A program made the translations under genes and the position numbers. Shown here piece by piece: positions 9,571 to 19,518 of a stretch of DNA of 64,000 nucleotides (position 1 is its first letter; the number at the start of each line of letters is the position of its first letter). Under the pieces are notes generated by a model that was not told the DNA's origin, did no database searches, and worked only from the letters and a program-made list of their open reading frames with translations. Source of the DNA: Pseudomonadota bacterium (GTDB lineage: Bacteria; Desulfobacterota; Desulfobulbia; Desulfobulbales; Desulfocapsaceae); the NCBI GenBank assembly GCA_018820855.1, contig JAHJNL010000025.1:19948-83947 (forward strand). The letters are read 5' to 3'.

Positions 9571-10299
9571 ATGTCTGAAAAACTTATCGTCCGCGTCACA
9601 GGAGTCACTAAAGATTTTGACCTGGGAAAGATCGTGGTCAAGGTCCTGAAAGGCATTGATCTTGAAATCGAAACCGGAAAATATGTCTCCATCATGGGCC
9701 CTTCAGGATCAGGAAAATCCACTCTTTTCAATATGATCGGCGGCCTGGACAAACCCACTCAGGGCAAGGTCTTTATCGACGAGGTGGACATTGCCCAACT
9801 CGATGCCTATGAACTGGCATGGTTACGCTGCCGAAAAATCGGTTACATCTTCCAGACCTTCAATCTGATCCCGGTCATGACAGCCCTTGAAAATGTCACC
9901 CTTCCCATGACCTTTGCCGGAACACCAAACGAAGCTGCCGTGCACCGGGGAATGAAGCTCCTCAGTCAGGTCGGACTTGAAGGAAGACACGGACATAAAC
10001 CGGCAGAACTCTCCGGCGGCCAACAGCAACGAGTGGCCGTGGCCAGAGCTCTAGCCAACAATCCATCCATCATCCTCGCCGATGAACCCACCGGCAACCT
10101 GGATCTCTCCACCGGAGAAGAGATTATCTCCCTGTTAAAACAACTCAGCCAGGAACAGGGAACAACTGTTATCTCCGCCACCCATGACTTCAAGATGCTG
10201 AACGTCTCAGACCAGGTGATCTGGATACGCGATGGGCGTGTGGACAAGATACAGGAACGAGCTGAACTGGAAATCCACACTGGAGGAATGAGCAGCTGA
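9571..10299 (+). CDS. ABC transporter ATP-binding protein, LolD/MacB class
   Basis: 242 residues with a complete nucleotide-binding domain: Walker A GPSGSGKST, Q-loop IFQTFNLIPVMTALENV, signature LSGGQQQRVAVARAL, Walker B IILADEPTGNLD, and H-loop SATHD. Sequence class is that of ATPases serving FtsX-type permeases (LolD, MacB, FtsE), which drive mechanotransmission or lipid/peptide export rather than import. It sits between a small FtsX permease and a giant FtsX-like permease, so it probably powers one or both. The 238-nt gap before it could hold its own promoter, but none is clear. Confidence 0.93.
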   Translation: MSEKLIVRVTGVTKDFDLGKIVVKVLKGIDLEIETGKYVSIMGPSGSGKSTLFNMIGGLDKPTQGKVFIDEVDIAQLDAYELAWLRCRKIGYIFQTFNLIPVMTALENVTLPMTFAGTPNEAAVHRGMKLLSQVGLEGRHGHKPAELSGGQQQRVAVARALANNPSIILADEPTGNLDLSTGEEIISLLKQLSQEQGTTVISATHDFKMLNVSDQVIWIRDGRVDKIQERAELEIHTGGMSS

Positions 10300-10328
10300 G
10301 CTTCTGCATAAGCTGCTTGCTGACGCCC

Positions 10329-13300
10329 ATGTCCCTCTTCCTACCCTCCTTGTTCAGGATCATCGCCCCTCTTCTTCTGATCCTGACTGTCAACTCCTCC
10401 TGGGCAGCCGCCTCCCCCCTGCTCTCTTTACAAGAACAGACAAGCAGGCTCAGCAGTTATGCAGAGAGAACCACAGGCAGTGAAGGATGCAGGAGTGGTG
10501 CGTCTTTTATCCGGGAGCAATTTCTAGCCATGGGGCTGACTGCCGAGACCTACAGTTTTCCTGTCTCAGTTCGGCAGATAACAGGTGCCAGTCTGCAGGT
10601 AGGAGAAAAAAGCGTTCCCCTCAATAATTTAGTCTATAACGCCATTACTCCAGAGGCCACCAATGGAAAACTGAGTGGTCCTCTGTACTATGTCGGGTCT
10701 GGGAAATGGTCGGAAGTGCAAGGGGCACGGATCGACAAGGCCATCATCCTCATAGATGCCGATTCCGGTCAAAACTGGCAGCAATTGGCATCGCTTGGTG
10801 CACAGGCCATTATCTATCTCAACCGGGATGGACGCCGATCGAAATACCTCTTCCAGGAAAAGGAAGAACTGACCCCCATTCAACTGCCCTGTTTTTGGAT
10901 GGAAAAAGAAGAGTTCCTGCAGATCTTTCCTGCTCTTACGTCCCTCAAACCGGGACTTCTCCTCTCTAAGAGTGTGACCCTCTCCTCCTCGATTCACTGG
11001 CAGGAGATCATGGCCGAGAACATCTATGCCCTGATCCCCGGTTCCGATCCAGAGTTAAAAAAAGAGCTCTTGCTTCTTGAGGCCTTCTATGACAGTTCCG
11101 CATTTGTCGCGGGCCGTGCTCCTGGCGCAGACGAGGCAGCCTCCATTGCCACCCTGCTGCATACAGCTCACAACCTGCAGCAGCACCCTCCTGCGCGATC
11201 AGTACTCCTGGTGGCCACCAGCGGCCACAGCCAATCCCTCGCAGGTCTGCGGGATCTCATCTGGAGCATCAACAGCAAATCAAAAACGTTACGAGAACAA
11301 AAGAAACAGCTCAAAACCTCTTTAGATAACACCGAGAAAAATCTGAAAATCCTGGAAGGTCTCAGCTGGCCGCTGCAGAAAGATGAGGCACGTGACAAAA
11401 TCCTTGCCCAGGCCATGGCTGACCATCTTAAGCTTTCTGTGGATTCCGTTTCCAGGGATCTGATCAGCCTCCGCTTACAACAGGACAACAGTAGCGCCGG
11501 CAAAGAGGCGATCAGAAAACTATCCAAAACCCGCCTCCTCTATCGACGCATTGGCTGGCGCAGCTCTTTTCACGATATGGGGAAAGAGGAAACAAAACTC
11601 TTTCAAGAGGCCATCCCCCCGGCCACCAAAAGCAACGAAAACAAAAAACAAGAAATCAAGACCCACCTGAAGGCCCTGAAGAGCGCCCACGAGTTCAGAG
11701 AATTGGTCAATGAATATGATGTGGCCGCCATGGTCTCGTTGCATCTTTCCAGCCATGGGAACGGCCTGGGGGCATTTCACCAGGGTTTTCTTTACAATCT
11801 GAAGGCTGGAGTCAACCGAACCGGAATTTATTCGGTAGTGGCCGATCTCCTCGATGAAGCTGCAGCCAACAGTTCCAGCAACACTCCCTATATCAACACC
11901 CTCCGTCCCAGTCGTCTCCGCTCCTGGGACTCCTGGTTTCTCGATCAGCCTCCACTGGGCGGAGAAGTCACCTCCCTTGCCGGCTTTCTCGGCATCAGTT
12001 TAGTCAGCACCGGAGATGCTCGCTCATCCTGGGGAACCCCTTGGGACACCGCGCAAAACATCAACTGGACAAACCTTGAAAATCAGGCGCGTCTTATCAA
12101 CGATATGATCCTGGCCATGGCCGGTAGCGCAAAGCTGCATTCCGGCAAACTCCCCCGCGAAGGTTTTGCAACCGTTAGCGGACGTGCCAATCTCCTCCTT
12201 CAGGGCGAGCTCTTCGCCGACTATCCTGCGGCGAAGACCACCCTGCTTGCCTATCAGGGCATGCAAAAATATTACACCACTGTGGATTCAGCCGGAACAT
12301 TTCAGATCAAAGGCGTAGCAGACAAAAAGCATGTCCTGGACAAGGTCATCATCGAAGGCTATCGCTTTGATGAGGAAACAGGACAGGTCCTCTGGGCCAT
12401 TGATAAAAAAGAGACCGGAAAAAATAATTACCGCCTGAAGATCCGTAAGCAGGAAGTCAAGACTGACCTCATCCTCTTCAGCTGCAAAGAGACCACCATC
12501 TTTGGCCTGCTCGAACCCCGTAACTTTCAGTACCTGACGAAAATAGACCTTCTGGACGGTCGCCGCGATGCCCCGCCTCAGCATTACTGGTACAGCCGTA
12601 TCGACACACGCAGTTCCACCATGGCCTCCATCTATACAGAACCGGGAACCTGGCTCAAGGCCACCCTGTCCGACAACGTTCTCACCCGTAAGATGATCCT
12701 CACCAATGGCACCCCGAAAAACCCCATGGGTTTCGGTTTTGCGGTGAACCAGTATAATGCCATTCACAACACGGTCTACCAGACTGCCCGCGATATCTGG
12801 ACACTCCTTGCCCCAAGGATTGAAAATCTGGAGAGCCACGGCATCTTTGACGGCAAAATCAACGAACTCAAGGCACGTGGCATGAATGCCCTGCACAGGG
12901 CCGAGTCCAGCCTGGCAGAGTATGACTACGAAACCTTCAGCAATGCTGCCTCAGAATCTCTGGCCCTGGCAGACCGGGTCTACGTCCAGGTGGAAAAAAC
13001 GCAGAAGGATGTCCTCTTCGGAGTACTCTTCTACATTGCCCTGTTTGTTCCCTTTGCCTTCTGCATGGAACGTTTTCTTTTTAATTTTGCGAACATCTAT
13101 AAACGTATCATAGCCTTCAGTGGAATCCTGCTCATCCTCATCGCTGTCATCCGCCAGGTCCATCCCGCCTTTCAACTGGCATACAGCCCCACAGTGGTCA
13201 TTCTCGCCTTCTTTATCATCGGCTTGTCGCTGATGGTCAGCCTCATTATCTTTTTCCGCTTTGAAGAAGAAATGATACTCCTGCAACGCCGGGCCAGTCA

Positions 13301-15152
13301 TAAACGTCCTGCCGAAATCAGTCACTGGAAGGCCTTTACCGCTGCTTTTTTTCTTGGCGTTTCCAACCTGCGGCGCAGACGAATCCGTACCGTTCTCACC
13401 TGTCTGACTCTCATCATTCTCACCTTTACCATCATGAGTTTTACCACGGTAAAATCAGGAAAACGCCAAAGCAGGCTTTTTTTCCTGGAAAGAGCTCCCT
13501 ATCAGGGACTGCTCCTGAAAAAAGTCGACTGGCGAAGCCTGCCTGTGGAAGCGGTAAGCATTCTTGTGGACGGATTTCAAGATGCGACTGGTATCGCTCC
13601 CCGTATCTGGCTTGAAGCAAAAGAGGCCACCCAGGCCGTACATGTTCCGCTGCAGCACAACGAGAACAATGCTGAGCTGCAGGGACTGATTGGACTCTCA
13701 CCCTCTGAAGCAGAGGTCACCGGGCTCGACAGGCTCCTCACTGCAGGACGCTGGTTCACCAGTGATGACCGCTTGGCTATCATCCTGGAGCAGAATATGG
13801 CCAATGCACTCGGGGTGCGAGCCAACGGCACTGAAAAAATAAAACTCTGGGGCCAGGACTTTACCGTGATCGGCAGTTTTGCCGGAACCTCTTTCGATCA
13901 AACCCTGGACCTTGACGGTGAACCCCTTACCCCGGTCACCTTTCCGGAGGAATCAGGGACAGAGATCACCGAGGTGGAGCAGGAGGCAATAGAATCAGGA
14001 GATGACATCCGTTCCTTTCAAGGCCGCTACCGTCACATTCCCGCCTCACAGATAGCCATTATTCCGGCGACTACTCTTCTTACCATGGGAGGCAAGCTGA
14101 AGAATCTGGCGGTTCTCCCCCAGGAAAATGAGTCCATCAGTGGCACTGCCGAAAGATTGGTGGACCGCTTCAGTATGGCTATCTTTGCCGGAGAAAAAGA
14201 CGGTGTATGGCTCTACAACCAGAGTGACGCAATACAATACAGCGGATTACCCAACATCGTGATCCCACTCCTCATCTCCATCTTTATTGTCCTCAACACC
14301 ATGATCAGCTCCGTCTACGAGCGTAAAAACGAGATTGCAATCTACACTTCAGTTGGACTTGCCCCCTCCCATGTCTCCTTTCTCTTTGTGGCCGAGGCCC
14401 TGGCCCTGGCCGTCATATCCGTGGTCATGGGCTACCTGTTCGCCCAGGTATCGGCCTCACTCTTTGCCGATACCAGACTCTGGGCAGGACTCACAGTCAA
14501 CTACTCATCCATGGCAGGTGTTGCTGCCATGATTCTGGTTATCGGAGTAGTCCTGCTTTCTGTAATTTACCCGTCCCGGCTGGCAGCCCAGATCGCCATT
14601 CCTGATGTCAACAGCAGCTTTACCCTGCCGAAACCCGTTAACAACCGAATCACCGTCACTCTGCCCTTTTTTATGAAATATGACGAGCATGATTCCATCG
14701 GAGGCTTCATCTACAGCTATTTCATCTCCCACCAGGACGTGTCCCACGGAATTTTTTCCACGGGACCGGTGGACCTGATCTTCAGCTGCTGCAATATAGA
14801 CCAGATGAAGAAACTGGTACAAGATGCTGAAAAGCCACACGAAATCCACTGCACTTATATCCGGTCAAAAGTCTGGCTTGCACCTTTCGACTTTGGTATC
14901 ATGCAGTGGGTTGATATCCAGTTCTGTCCGGTTGAAGGAGATACAACCTACCTGGAAATCAAGGTCACGATGGAACGCCGATCCGGAGAGGAACAGGTCT
15001 GGCAGCGGATCAACACCTCCTTTCTTCATAACTTACGGAAACAGTTGCTGATCTGGCGCTCCATTGACGATGCAAGTCATAAACACTTTTCTGAACAGTT
15101 CAGGCAGATTGCCGCAAAGAGTCAGGCGGCAGGAGTAGAGGACCATGCATAG
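10329..15152 (+). CDS. Giant FtsX-like permease with N-terminal degenerate M28 peptidase domain
   Basis: 1607 residues from the ATG at 10329; a TTG at 10317 would add four. A signal peptide or first helix (LFRIIAPLLLILTVNSSWAA) leads into an extracytoplasmic region resembling an M28 aminopeptidase. The metal-site motifs are broken: the usual HxDS is FYDS in LEAFYDSSAFVAGRAPGADE, and the EE pair is replaced in VATSGHSQSLAG. Charged, probably coiled-coil sequence follows near residues 310-400. Three helices occur near 900-990, then the FtsX signature GVSNLRRRRIRTVLTCLTLI, another extracytoplasmic domain, and three final helices with YERKNEIAIYTSVGLAPSHV. A cytoplasmic tail of about 170 residues closes it. 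It follows the ATPase gene by 29 nt and likely uses it as motor. Confidence 0.82.
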   Translation: MSLFLPSLFRIIAPLLLILTVNSSWAAASPLLSLQEQTSRLSSYAERTTGSEGCRSGASFIREQFLAMGLTAETYSFPVSVRQITGASLQVGEKSVPLNNLVYNAITPEATNGKLSGPLYYVGSGKWSEVQGARIDKAIILIDADSGQNWQQLASLGAQAIIYLNRDGRRSKYLFQEKEELTPIQLPCFWMEKEEFLQIFPALTSLKPGLLLSKSVTLSSSIHWQEIMAENIYALIPGSDPELKKELLLLEAFYDSSAFVAGRAPGADEAASIATLLHTAHNLQQHPPARSVLLVATSGHSQSLAGLRDLIWSINSKSKTLREQKKQLKTSLDNTEKNLKILEGLSWPLQKDEARDKILAQAMADHLKLSVDSVSRDLISLRLQQDNSSAGKEAIRKLSKTRLLYRRIGWRSSFHDMGKEETKLFQEAIPPATKSNENKKQEIKTHLKALKSAHEFRELVNEYDVAAMVSLHLSSHGNGLGAFHQGFLYNLKAGVNRTGIYSVVADLLDEAAANSSSNTPYINTLRPSRLRSWDSWFLDQPPLGGEVTSLAGFLGISLVSTGDARSSWGTPWDTAQNINWTNLENQARLINDMILAMAGSAKLHSGKLPREGFATVSGRANLLLQGELFADYPAAKTTLLAYQGMQKYYTTVDSAGTFQIKGVADKKHVLDKVIIEGYRFDEETGQVLWAIDKKETGKNNYRLKIRKQEVKTDLILFSCKETTIFGLLEPRNFQYLTKIDLLDGRRDAPPQHYWYSRIDTRSSTMASIYTEPGTWLKATLSDNVLTRKMILTNGTPKNPMGFGFAVNQYNAIHNTVYQTARDIWTLLAPRIENLESHGIFDGKINELKARGMNALHRAESSLAEYDYETFSNAASESLALADRVYVQVEKTQKDVLFGVLFYIALFVPFAFCMERFLFNFANIYKRIIAFSGILLILIAVIRQVHPAFQLAYSPTVVILAFFIIGLSLMVSLIIFFRFEEEMILLQRRASHKRPAEISHWKAFTAAFFLGVSNLRRRRIRTVLTCLTLIILTFTIMSFTTVKSGKRQSRLFFLERAPYQGLLLKKVDWRSLPVEAVSILVDGFQDATGIAPRIWLEAKEATQAVHVPLQHNENNAELQGLIGLSPSEAEVTGLDRLLTAGRWFTSDDRLAIILEQNMANALGVRANGTEKIKLWGQDFTVIGSFAGTSFDQTLDLDGEPLTPVTFPEESGTEITEVEQEAIESGDDIRSFQGRYRHIPASQIAIIPATTLLTMGGKLKNLAVLPQENESISGTAERLVDRFSMAIFAGEKDGVWLYNQSDAIQYSGLPNIVIPLLISIFIVLNTMISSVYERKNEIAIYTSVGLAPSHVSFLFVAEALALAVISVVMGYLFAQVSASLFADTRLWAGLTVNYSSMAGVAAMILVIGVVLLSVIYPSRLAAQIAIPDVNSSFTLPKPVNNRITVTLPFFMKYDEHDSIGGFIYSYFISHQDVSHGIFSTGPVDLIFSCCNIDQMKKLVQDAEKPHEIHCTYIRSKVWLAPFDFGIMQWVDIQFCPVEGDTTYLEIKVTMERRSGEEQVWQRINTSFLHNLRKQLLIWRSIDDASHKHFSEQFRQIAAKSQAAGVEDHA

Positions 15153-15196
15153 CAGGAAGTTCTCAGCACCACAGATCCCCCAAGGGCACTATTATC

Positions 15197-17194
15197 ATGC
15201 ATGAGCAACAGAAAACAGGATCAGTCATACGGCTGCGGGCCATTGTCACAGGAATAGTGCTGGCCGTTAGCATCTGCCTGCTCACTCCGTTTAACAACAT
15301 CTATCAGCAGGCAACTCCCCTCGGCGGTGGCCATTTTCCCCTGGCACCCTTTTTCATTTTTCTTCTTCTCACCATCCTTATTGCCATAACCACTAAGCTC
15401 TTTCGTTCCAGGTCCCCATTTCTCTCCGGAAACGAGCTCTTGATTATCTGGATAGAAATGGTCATCGGCTCAGGAATCGCCTATACAGGGCTTGCCCGCA
15501 CCTTGCTCCTCAATCTCACGGCTCCTATCCATTTCGCCTCTGTCAGTAACCAATGGGAAAAGAGCCTGCACAGCATCCTCCCCTCCGGAATCACGCCAAG
15601 CGACAGCGGAGCCATCGAAATGCTGTATACCGGTCTACCCGGCGGACGTGATATGAACTGGCTGGAAGTGGCCTCGGCGATCCCCTGGCAGCCATGGCTG
15701 ACACCCCTTATGCTCTGGGGCTGTTTTATTCTCTTATCCTACTGTTTCATGCTCTTTGTCATCAATCTCCTCTCTCGTCAGTGGATCCATAATGAACGGA
15801 TAAACTTCCCCCTGCTTCGTGTTCCAGAGATGCTGAGCAGATCCCTTGACGATGGAAAGCTTGGCTCATTTTTCAGCAACCGCTTTCTCCTGGCCGGTCT
15901 CCTCTTGCCGATTGGTCTCCATTTTCTTAACGGTTTTCACTTTTATTATCCCTCCGTCCCCCAGTTACCGACCTTGATCCTTGCCGGCCCCTACTTCCCG
16001 GATCACGGTCTCTTCTCCGGCTTCCAGAAACTCAAGATATATATCTATCCGGCTTTTATCGGCTTTGCCTTTCTTACTTCACGACAGATCTCCTTCAGCT
16101 TCTGGTTCTTCTTTATTCTCGGCGGACTGTTATTCGGCATCCTTGGCCTCCTGGGTTATACCATACCCGCCTCCGAGCTCGGCATCACCTTTGGCCCTAC
16201 GCTGGCCAGACCTGAAGAGACACAGATGATCGGGGCCTACGGGATCTTCTTTTTCTTTCTCCTCTGGCTGGCAAGAGCACACCTCATGGAGGTGACCAGA
16301 GAATCTCTTTTCCTTGTAAAACCCAGTAAGTCACGAACTGAATGGTTTGATGTCCGTCTTTCTTTCTGGGGAAGCATCTTCTGTTTCGGGGCTCTGCTCT
16401 TCTGGGCAACCTGGCTGGGCATGAGTCTGACCACAGCCTTCTTTTTCCTCTGTGTTGCTTTTATGATCATGCTGGTGGCAACCCGGATTATCTGCCAAGG
16501 CGGCCTTGCCTACTTCACCCTCCCCGCCGCCCCCATGGACGTCTTATTGGCCACAGGCGGGACCAAACTCTTCAGCGGGGTGAACGGCCTGATCTGCGGA
16601 ATGGCTCAGAAGGCACTCTTTGTCGACCTCCGTGAATCCCTGATGCCCTCACTTCTGCACGCCCGCAAACTGAGTCATGGCAGCAGTACCGGACTCCTTA
16701 TTTTTTCCGGACTTTTTTTCACCATTCTTGCAAGTCTCGTGGCCTCAATTCTTGCTATGATGACCCTCTACTATCGCTACGGCATCCGGGAATTACAGAT
16801 GGAATGGGCAAGCCGGACCACGGTGACGGTCTTTGAAAATGTCCACAGGCTGCTCACTGCTCCCACGGAAACAGGGAGCTGGATCACCTTTTTTGCCATT
16901 ACCGGAGCTGTGATCATGCTGATCCTGGTCATCTGTTACCACCGCTTTTACTGGTGGCCCATTCACCCCTTGGGCTATCTGACTGCCTACAGTTCAGCAA
17001 TGCGCATCCTCTGGGTCAGTTTCTTTGTCGGCTGGGCCTGTAATGCGCTCTGCATGCGCTACGGTGGTGTCTCTCTTTTTAAAAAGGTTCAGTTTTTCTT
17101 TATCGGCCTCATCATCGGTGACTTTCTGATGGGAGGAGGCTGGGCTATAGTTGGACTTTTCACAGATTCCGGTTACCAGGTACTTCCTGACTGA
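15197..17194 (+). CDS. Polytopic membrane protein, OPT-like (DUF6785/DUF6784-type)
   Basis: 665 residues, with about 14-16 hydrophobic helices spread over the whole length. It begins with a short basic cytoplasmic tail and a first helix (AIVTGIVLAVSICLLTPFNN). Segments GNELLIIWIEMVIGSGIA, RINFPLLRVPEML and MILVATRIICQGGLAYF resemble the OPT-superfamily proteins often left as domains of unknown function. The start ATG at 15197 is 44 nt after the giant permease. Its neighbour downstream is a second, longer-diverged OPT-like protein, so the two may form a heteromeric channel or carrier. Substrate is unknown. Confidence 0.7.
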   Translation: MHEQQKTGSVIRLRAIVTGIVLAVSICLLTPFNNIYQQATPLGGGHFPLAPFFIFLLLTILIAITTKLFRSRSPFLSGNELLIIWIEMVIGSGIAYTGLARTLLLNLTAPIHFASVSNQWEKSLHSILPSGITPSDSGAIEMLYTGLPGGRDMNWLEVASAIPWQPWLTPLMLWGCFILLSYCFMLFVINLLSRQWIHNERINFPLLRVPEMLSRSLDDGKLGSFFSNRFLLAGLLLPIGLHFLNGFHFYYPSVPQLPTLILAGPYFPDHGLFSGFQKLKIYIYPAFIGFAFLTSRQISFSFWFFFILGGLLFGILGLLGYTIPASELGITFGPTLARPEETQMIGAYGIFFFFLLWLARAHLMEVTRESLFLVKPSKSRTEWFDVRLSFWGSIFCFGALLFWATWLGMSLTTAFFFLCVAFMIMLVATRIICQGGLAYFTLPAAPMDVLLATGGTKLFSGVNGLICGMAQKALFVDLRESLMPSLLHARKLSHGSSTGLLIFSGLFFTILASLVASILAMMTLYYRYGIRELQMEWASRTTVTVFENVHRLLTAPTETGSWITFFAITGAVIMLILVICYHRFYWWPIHPLGYLTAYSSAMRILWVSFFVGWACNALCMRYGGVSLFKKVQFFFIGLIIGDFLMGGGWAIVGLFTDSGYQVLPD

Positions 17195-17286
17195 CAAAAG
17201 CTTCGGGGAGAAAGGCGGAAGACTGAGGGCAAGAAAATCCGTTCTTGTTTCAGCCTTTCCCCCTAATCACCTAATAATTTGATATT

Positions 17287-19245
17287 ATGTATGATGACAA
17301 GGAATTAAAAGAATATCGCGATCTCCTTAAACCTCCCGACCATTTTGAAGAGGGGTTTGACTGGAAGACCATTGTCGGAGCCGTTTTCATAGGCTTCCTG
17401 ATGATGCCGGGCTCCATGTATCTGCAGCTGGTGATTGGCCAGGGCATCGGACCGGCAGCGCGCTGGGTAACGATCATCCTCTTTGCCGAGGTGGCCAAGA
17501 GGGCGCATTCCGAGCTGAAACAGCAGGAGATCTTTCTCCTCTACTACATGGCCGGTGCTGCCCTTGCCTCCCCCTTTTCCGGACTCCTCTGGAATCAGTA
17601 TCTGGTCCAGTCCGATGCGGCAAGGATGCTGGGTCTGACCGAGTTTATCCCGTCCTGGGTAGCCCCTGGCGCGGATTCCCAATCCATGGTGGAGAGGACC
17701 TTTTTCCACAGGGACTGGCTGGTCCCCATCCTCCTCCTGGTCGGGGCTCAAATCATTCAGCGTATTGACCATTTCGGTCTCGGCTATGCCCTGTATCGCA
17801 TCACCTCCGATGTGGAAAAGCTTCCCTTTCCCATGGCCCCGGTGGGTGCTCTGGGCACCATGGCACTTGCTGAATCCACAGAAGAAAAGAAAAAGAGCTG
17901 GAAATGGCGAGTCTTTTCCATAGGCGGAGTCATCGGCCTGGTCTTTGGTGCCTTCTATGTCCTCCTCCCCATTGCCTCAGGTCTGATTTTCACCGAACCC
18001 ATCCGCCTCATCCCCATCCCCTGGATTGAACTGACCGAACACACTGAAGACCTTCTGCCGGCAGTGGCAACAGGTATCCAGCTGGATCTGGGGCTGGTTT
18101 TTATCGGTATGGTACTGCCGTTTTGGGCAGTCATCGGCGGACTCATCGGACTTATCATCACCATTATCCTCAACCCGATTCTGTATACCCAAGGCATCCT
18201 GCAACGCTGGCATCCCGGCATGGCCACCGTTGACACGGTCTTTGCCAATAACTTTGATTTTTACATGAGCTTTGGTATCGGCCTGGGATTGGCCATTGGC
18301 GTCATCGGGGTCTGGTCCGTATTCAGATCCTACCGCAGCACGAAAGAACATATGGGAACCCTGAAAGATCTCTTTGAACCGCCTGCCGGGCGCGGAGATT
18401 TTAATTTCTGGATCTCCATTGCCATCTACTTTTTTTCAACCCTTGCCTATGTGGGACTCTGCGTCTGGCTGGTCCCTTCCTTTCCCTGGATCTTTTTCCT
18501 GGCCTACGGCTTTATTTACACCCCCATTATCTCCTATATCACTGCCAGGATGGAGGGTATTGCCGGACAGTTTGTCAGCCTCCCCCTGGTGCGGGAAGCC
18601 AGTTTCATTGCAGGAGCACGCTTTTTCGGCTACCAGGGGCTGGAAATCTGGTATGCCCCCATCCCCATTCACAACTATGGTGAGGCCACCGTGCAGTTCA
18701 GACAGATTGAACTTACCGGGACCTCTATCCGAGGGATTATCAAGGCGGAGATCGTGGTCTTTCCCATCGTCATGGTGGCCAGCCTGCTCTTTTCCCAATT
18801 TATCTGGCGACTGGCTCCCATCCCCTCGAGCAGCTACCCTTACGCTCAGGAATTGTGGCATCTCCAGGCCCTCAATACCCTGCTGATGCAGACATCTACC
18901 CTGGAAGGAAACTCCATGTTCTACCAGGCCCTGAATGCAGGCACAGTTTTCTCCGGTCTTGGTTTTGGCCTGGTCATGTATTTTATCCTCAGCCTCTTTG
19001 GCCTCCCCATTCTTCTCATCTATGGAGTGGTCAGGGGACTCGGTCAATCCACCCCGCACGGCCTGATCCTGGAAGTCCTGGGTGCTTTTCTCGGCCGCTA
19101 CTTTTTCCTCAAACGCTACGGCCCCATGTGGCGGCAATATGCCCCGGTACTCCTGGCAGGATTTTCCTGTGGTATGGGCCTCACCGGCATGCTGGCCATG
19201 GGTCTGGCCCTTATCATGAAATCTCTGGGCCATATGGCCTATTGA
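17287..19245 (+). CDS. OPT-family (oligopeptide transporter-like) membrane protein
   Basis: 652 residues with about 14 predicted helices. The N-terminal cytoplasmic stretch (MYDDKELKEYRDLLKPPDHF) precedes DWKTIVGAVFIGFLMMPGSM and LVIGQGIGPAARWVTIILFA. Together with ALYRITSDVEKLPFPMAPVG and ITARMEGIAGQFVSLPLVRE these match the general pattern of bacterial OPT-like peptide transporters. It is co-directional with the ATPase/permease genes upstream and ends directly at a perfect 21-bp inverted repeat. No strong Shine-Dalgarno sequence is visible. OPT proteins are secondary transporters, so pairing with an FtsX-type ABC system is noteworthy. Confidence 0.75.
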   Translation: MYDDKELKEYRDLLKPPDHFEEGFDWKTIVGAVFIGFLMMPGSMYLQLVIGQGIGPAARWVTIILFAEVAKRAHSELKQQEIFLLYYMAGAALASPFSGLLWNQYLVQSDAARMLGLTEFIPSWVAPGADSQSMVERTFFHRDWLVPILLLVGAQIIQRIDHFGLGYALYRITSDVEKLPFPMAPVGALGTMALAESTEEKKKSWKWRVFSIGGVIGLVFGAFYVLLPIASGLIFTEPIRLIPIPWIELTEHTEDLLPAVATGIQLDLGLVFIGMVLPFWAVIGGLIGLIITIILNPILYTQGILQRWHPGMATVDTVFANNFDFYMSFGIGLGLAIGVIGVWSVFRSYRSTKEHMGTLKDLFEPPAGRGDFNFWISIAIYFFSTLAYVGLCVWLVPSFPWIFFLAYGFIYTPIISYITARMEGIAGQFVSLPLVREASFIAGARFFGYQGLEIWYAPIPIHNYGEATVQFRQIELTGTSIRGIIKAEIVVFPIVMVASLLFSQFIWRLAPIPSSSYPYAQELWHLQALNTLLMQTSTLEGNSMFYQALNAGTVFSGLGFGLVMYFILSLFGLPILLIYGVVRGLGQSTPHGLILEVLGAFLGRYFFLKRYGPMWRQYAPVLLAGFSCGMGLTGMLAMGLALIMKSLGHMAY

Positions 19246-19304
19246 GATCTTCTGAATAAGAACGATAGGCGATTGCACCACTCATCGTTCTTATTCAGAA
19301 GATC
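19246..19304. terminator. Perfect 21-bp inverted repeat directly after the OPT gene
   Basis: Arms 19246-19266 and 19284-19304 are exactly complementary over 21 bp, with a 17-nt loop. The left arm starts at the first base after the TGA stop codon. The stem is longer than most intrinsic terminators and has no T-run immediately after it. It could be an RNA-stabilising hairpin, a terminator acting with the next palindrome, or a mobile repeat element. Confidence 0.7.
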
Positions 19305-19307
19305 CTG

Positions 19308-19331
19308 AAAGAATATTTAAATATTCTTTTT
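19308..19331. terminator. Palindrome followed by T-tract
   Basis: AAAGAATATTT (19308-19318) is immediately followed by its reverse complement (19319-19329), then more T. It lies 3 nt after the 21-bp inverted repeat. The AT-rich stem with T-tract could act as a terminator for the transporter operon. Confidence 0.45.
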
Positions 19332-19518
19332 CTGATGATTATGGTATCCTCTTGCATATAAACAGCTTAACATCTTTGCTATTACAGCTGGCAAAGATTA
19401 CGGCAACACTCAGGATAGACATCGAAAGAAGAGTCCTGTATCCATCTTTCCACCACTGGAAATTCCCCAGTAGCTCTTCCGCCTATGCCGCTGACAACGA
19501 ATTGTTTTTCCTTTCCGG

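Noticed and set aside
12288..12896. Long antisense frame within the giant permease gene
   Set aside because: It is opposite a well-supported coding frame, has no homology or ribosome site, and is explained by codon bias.
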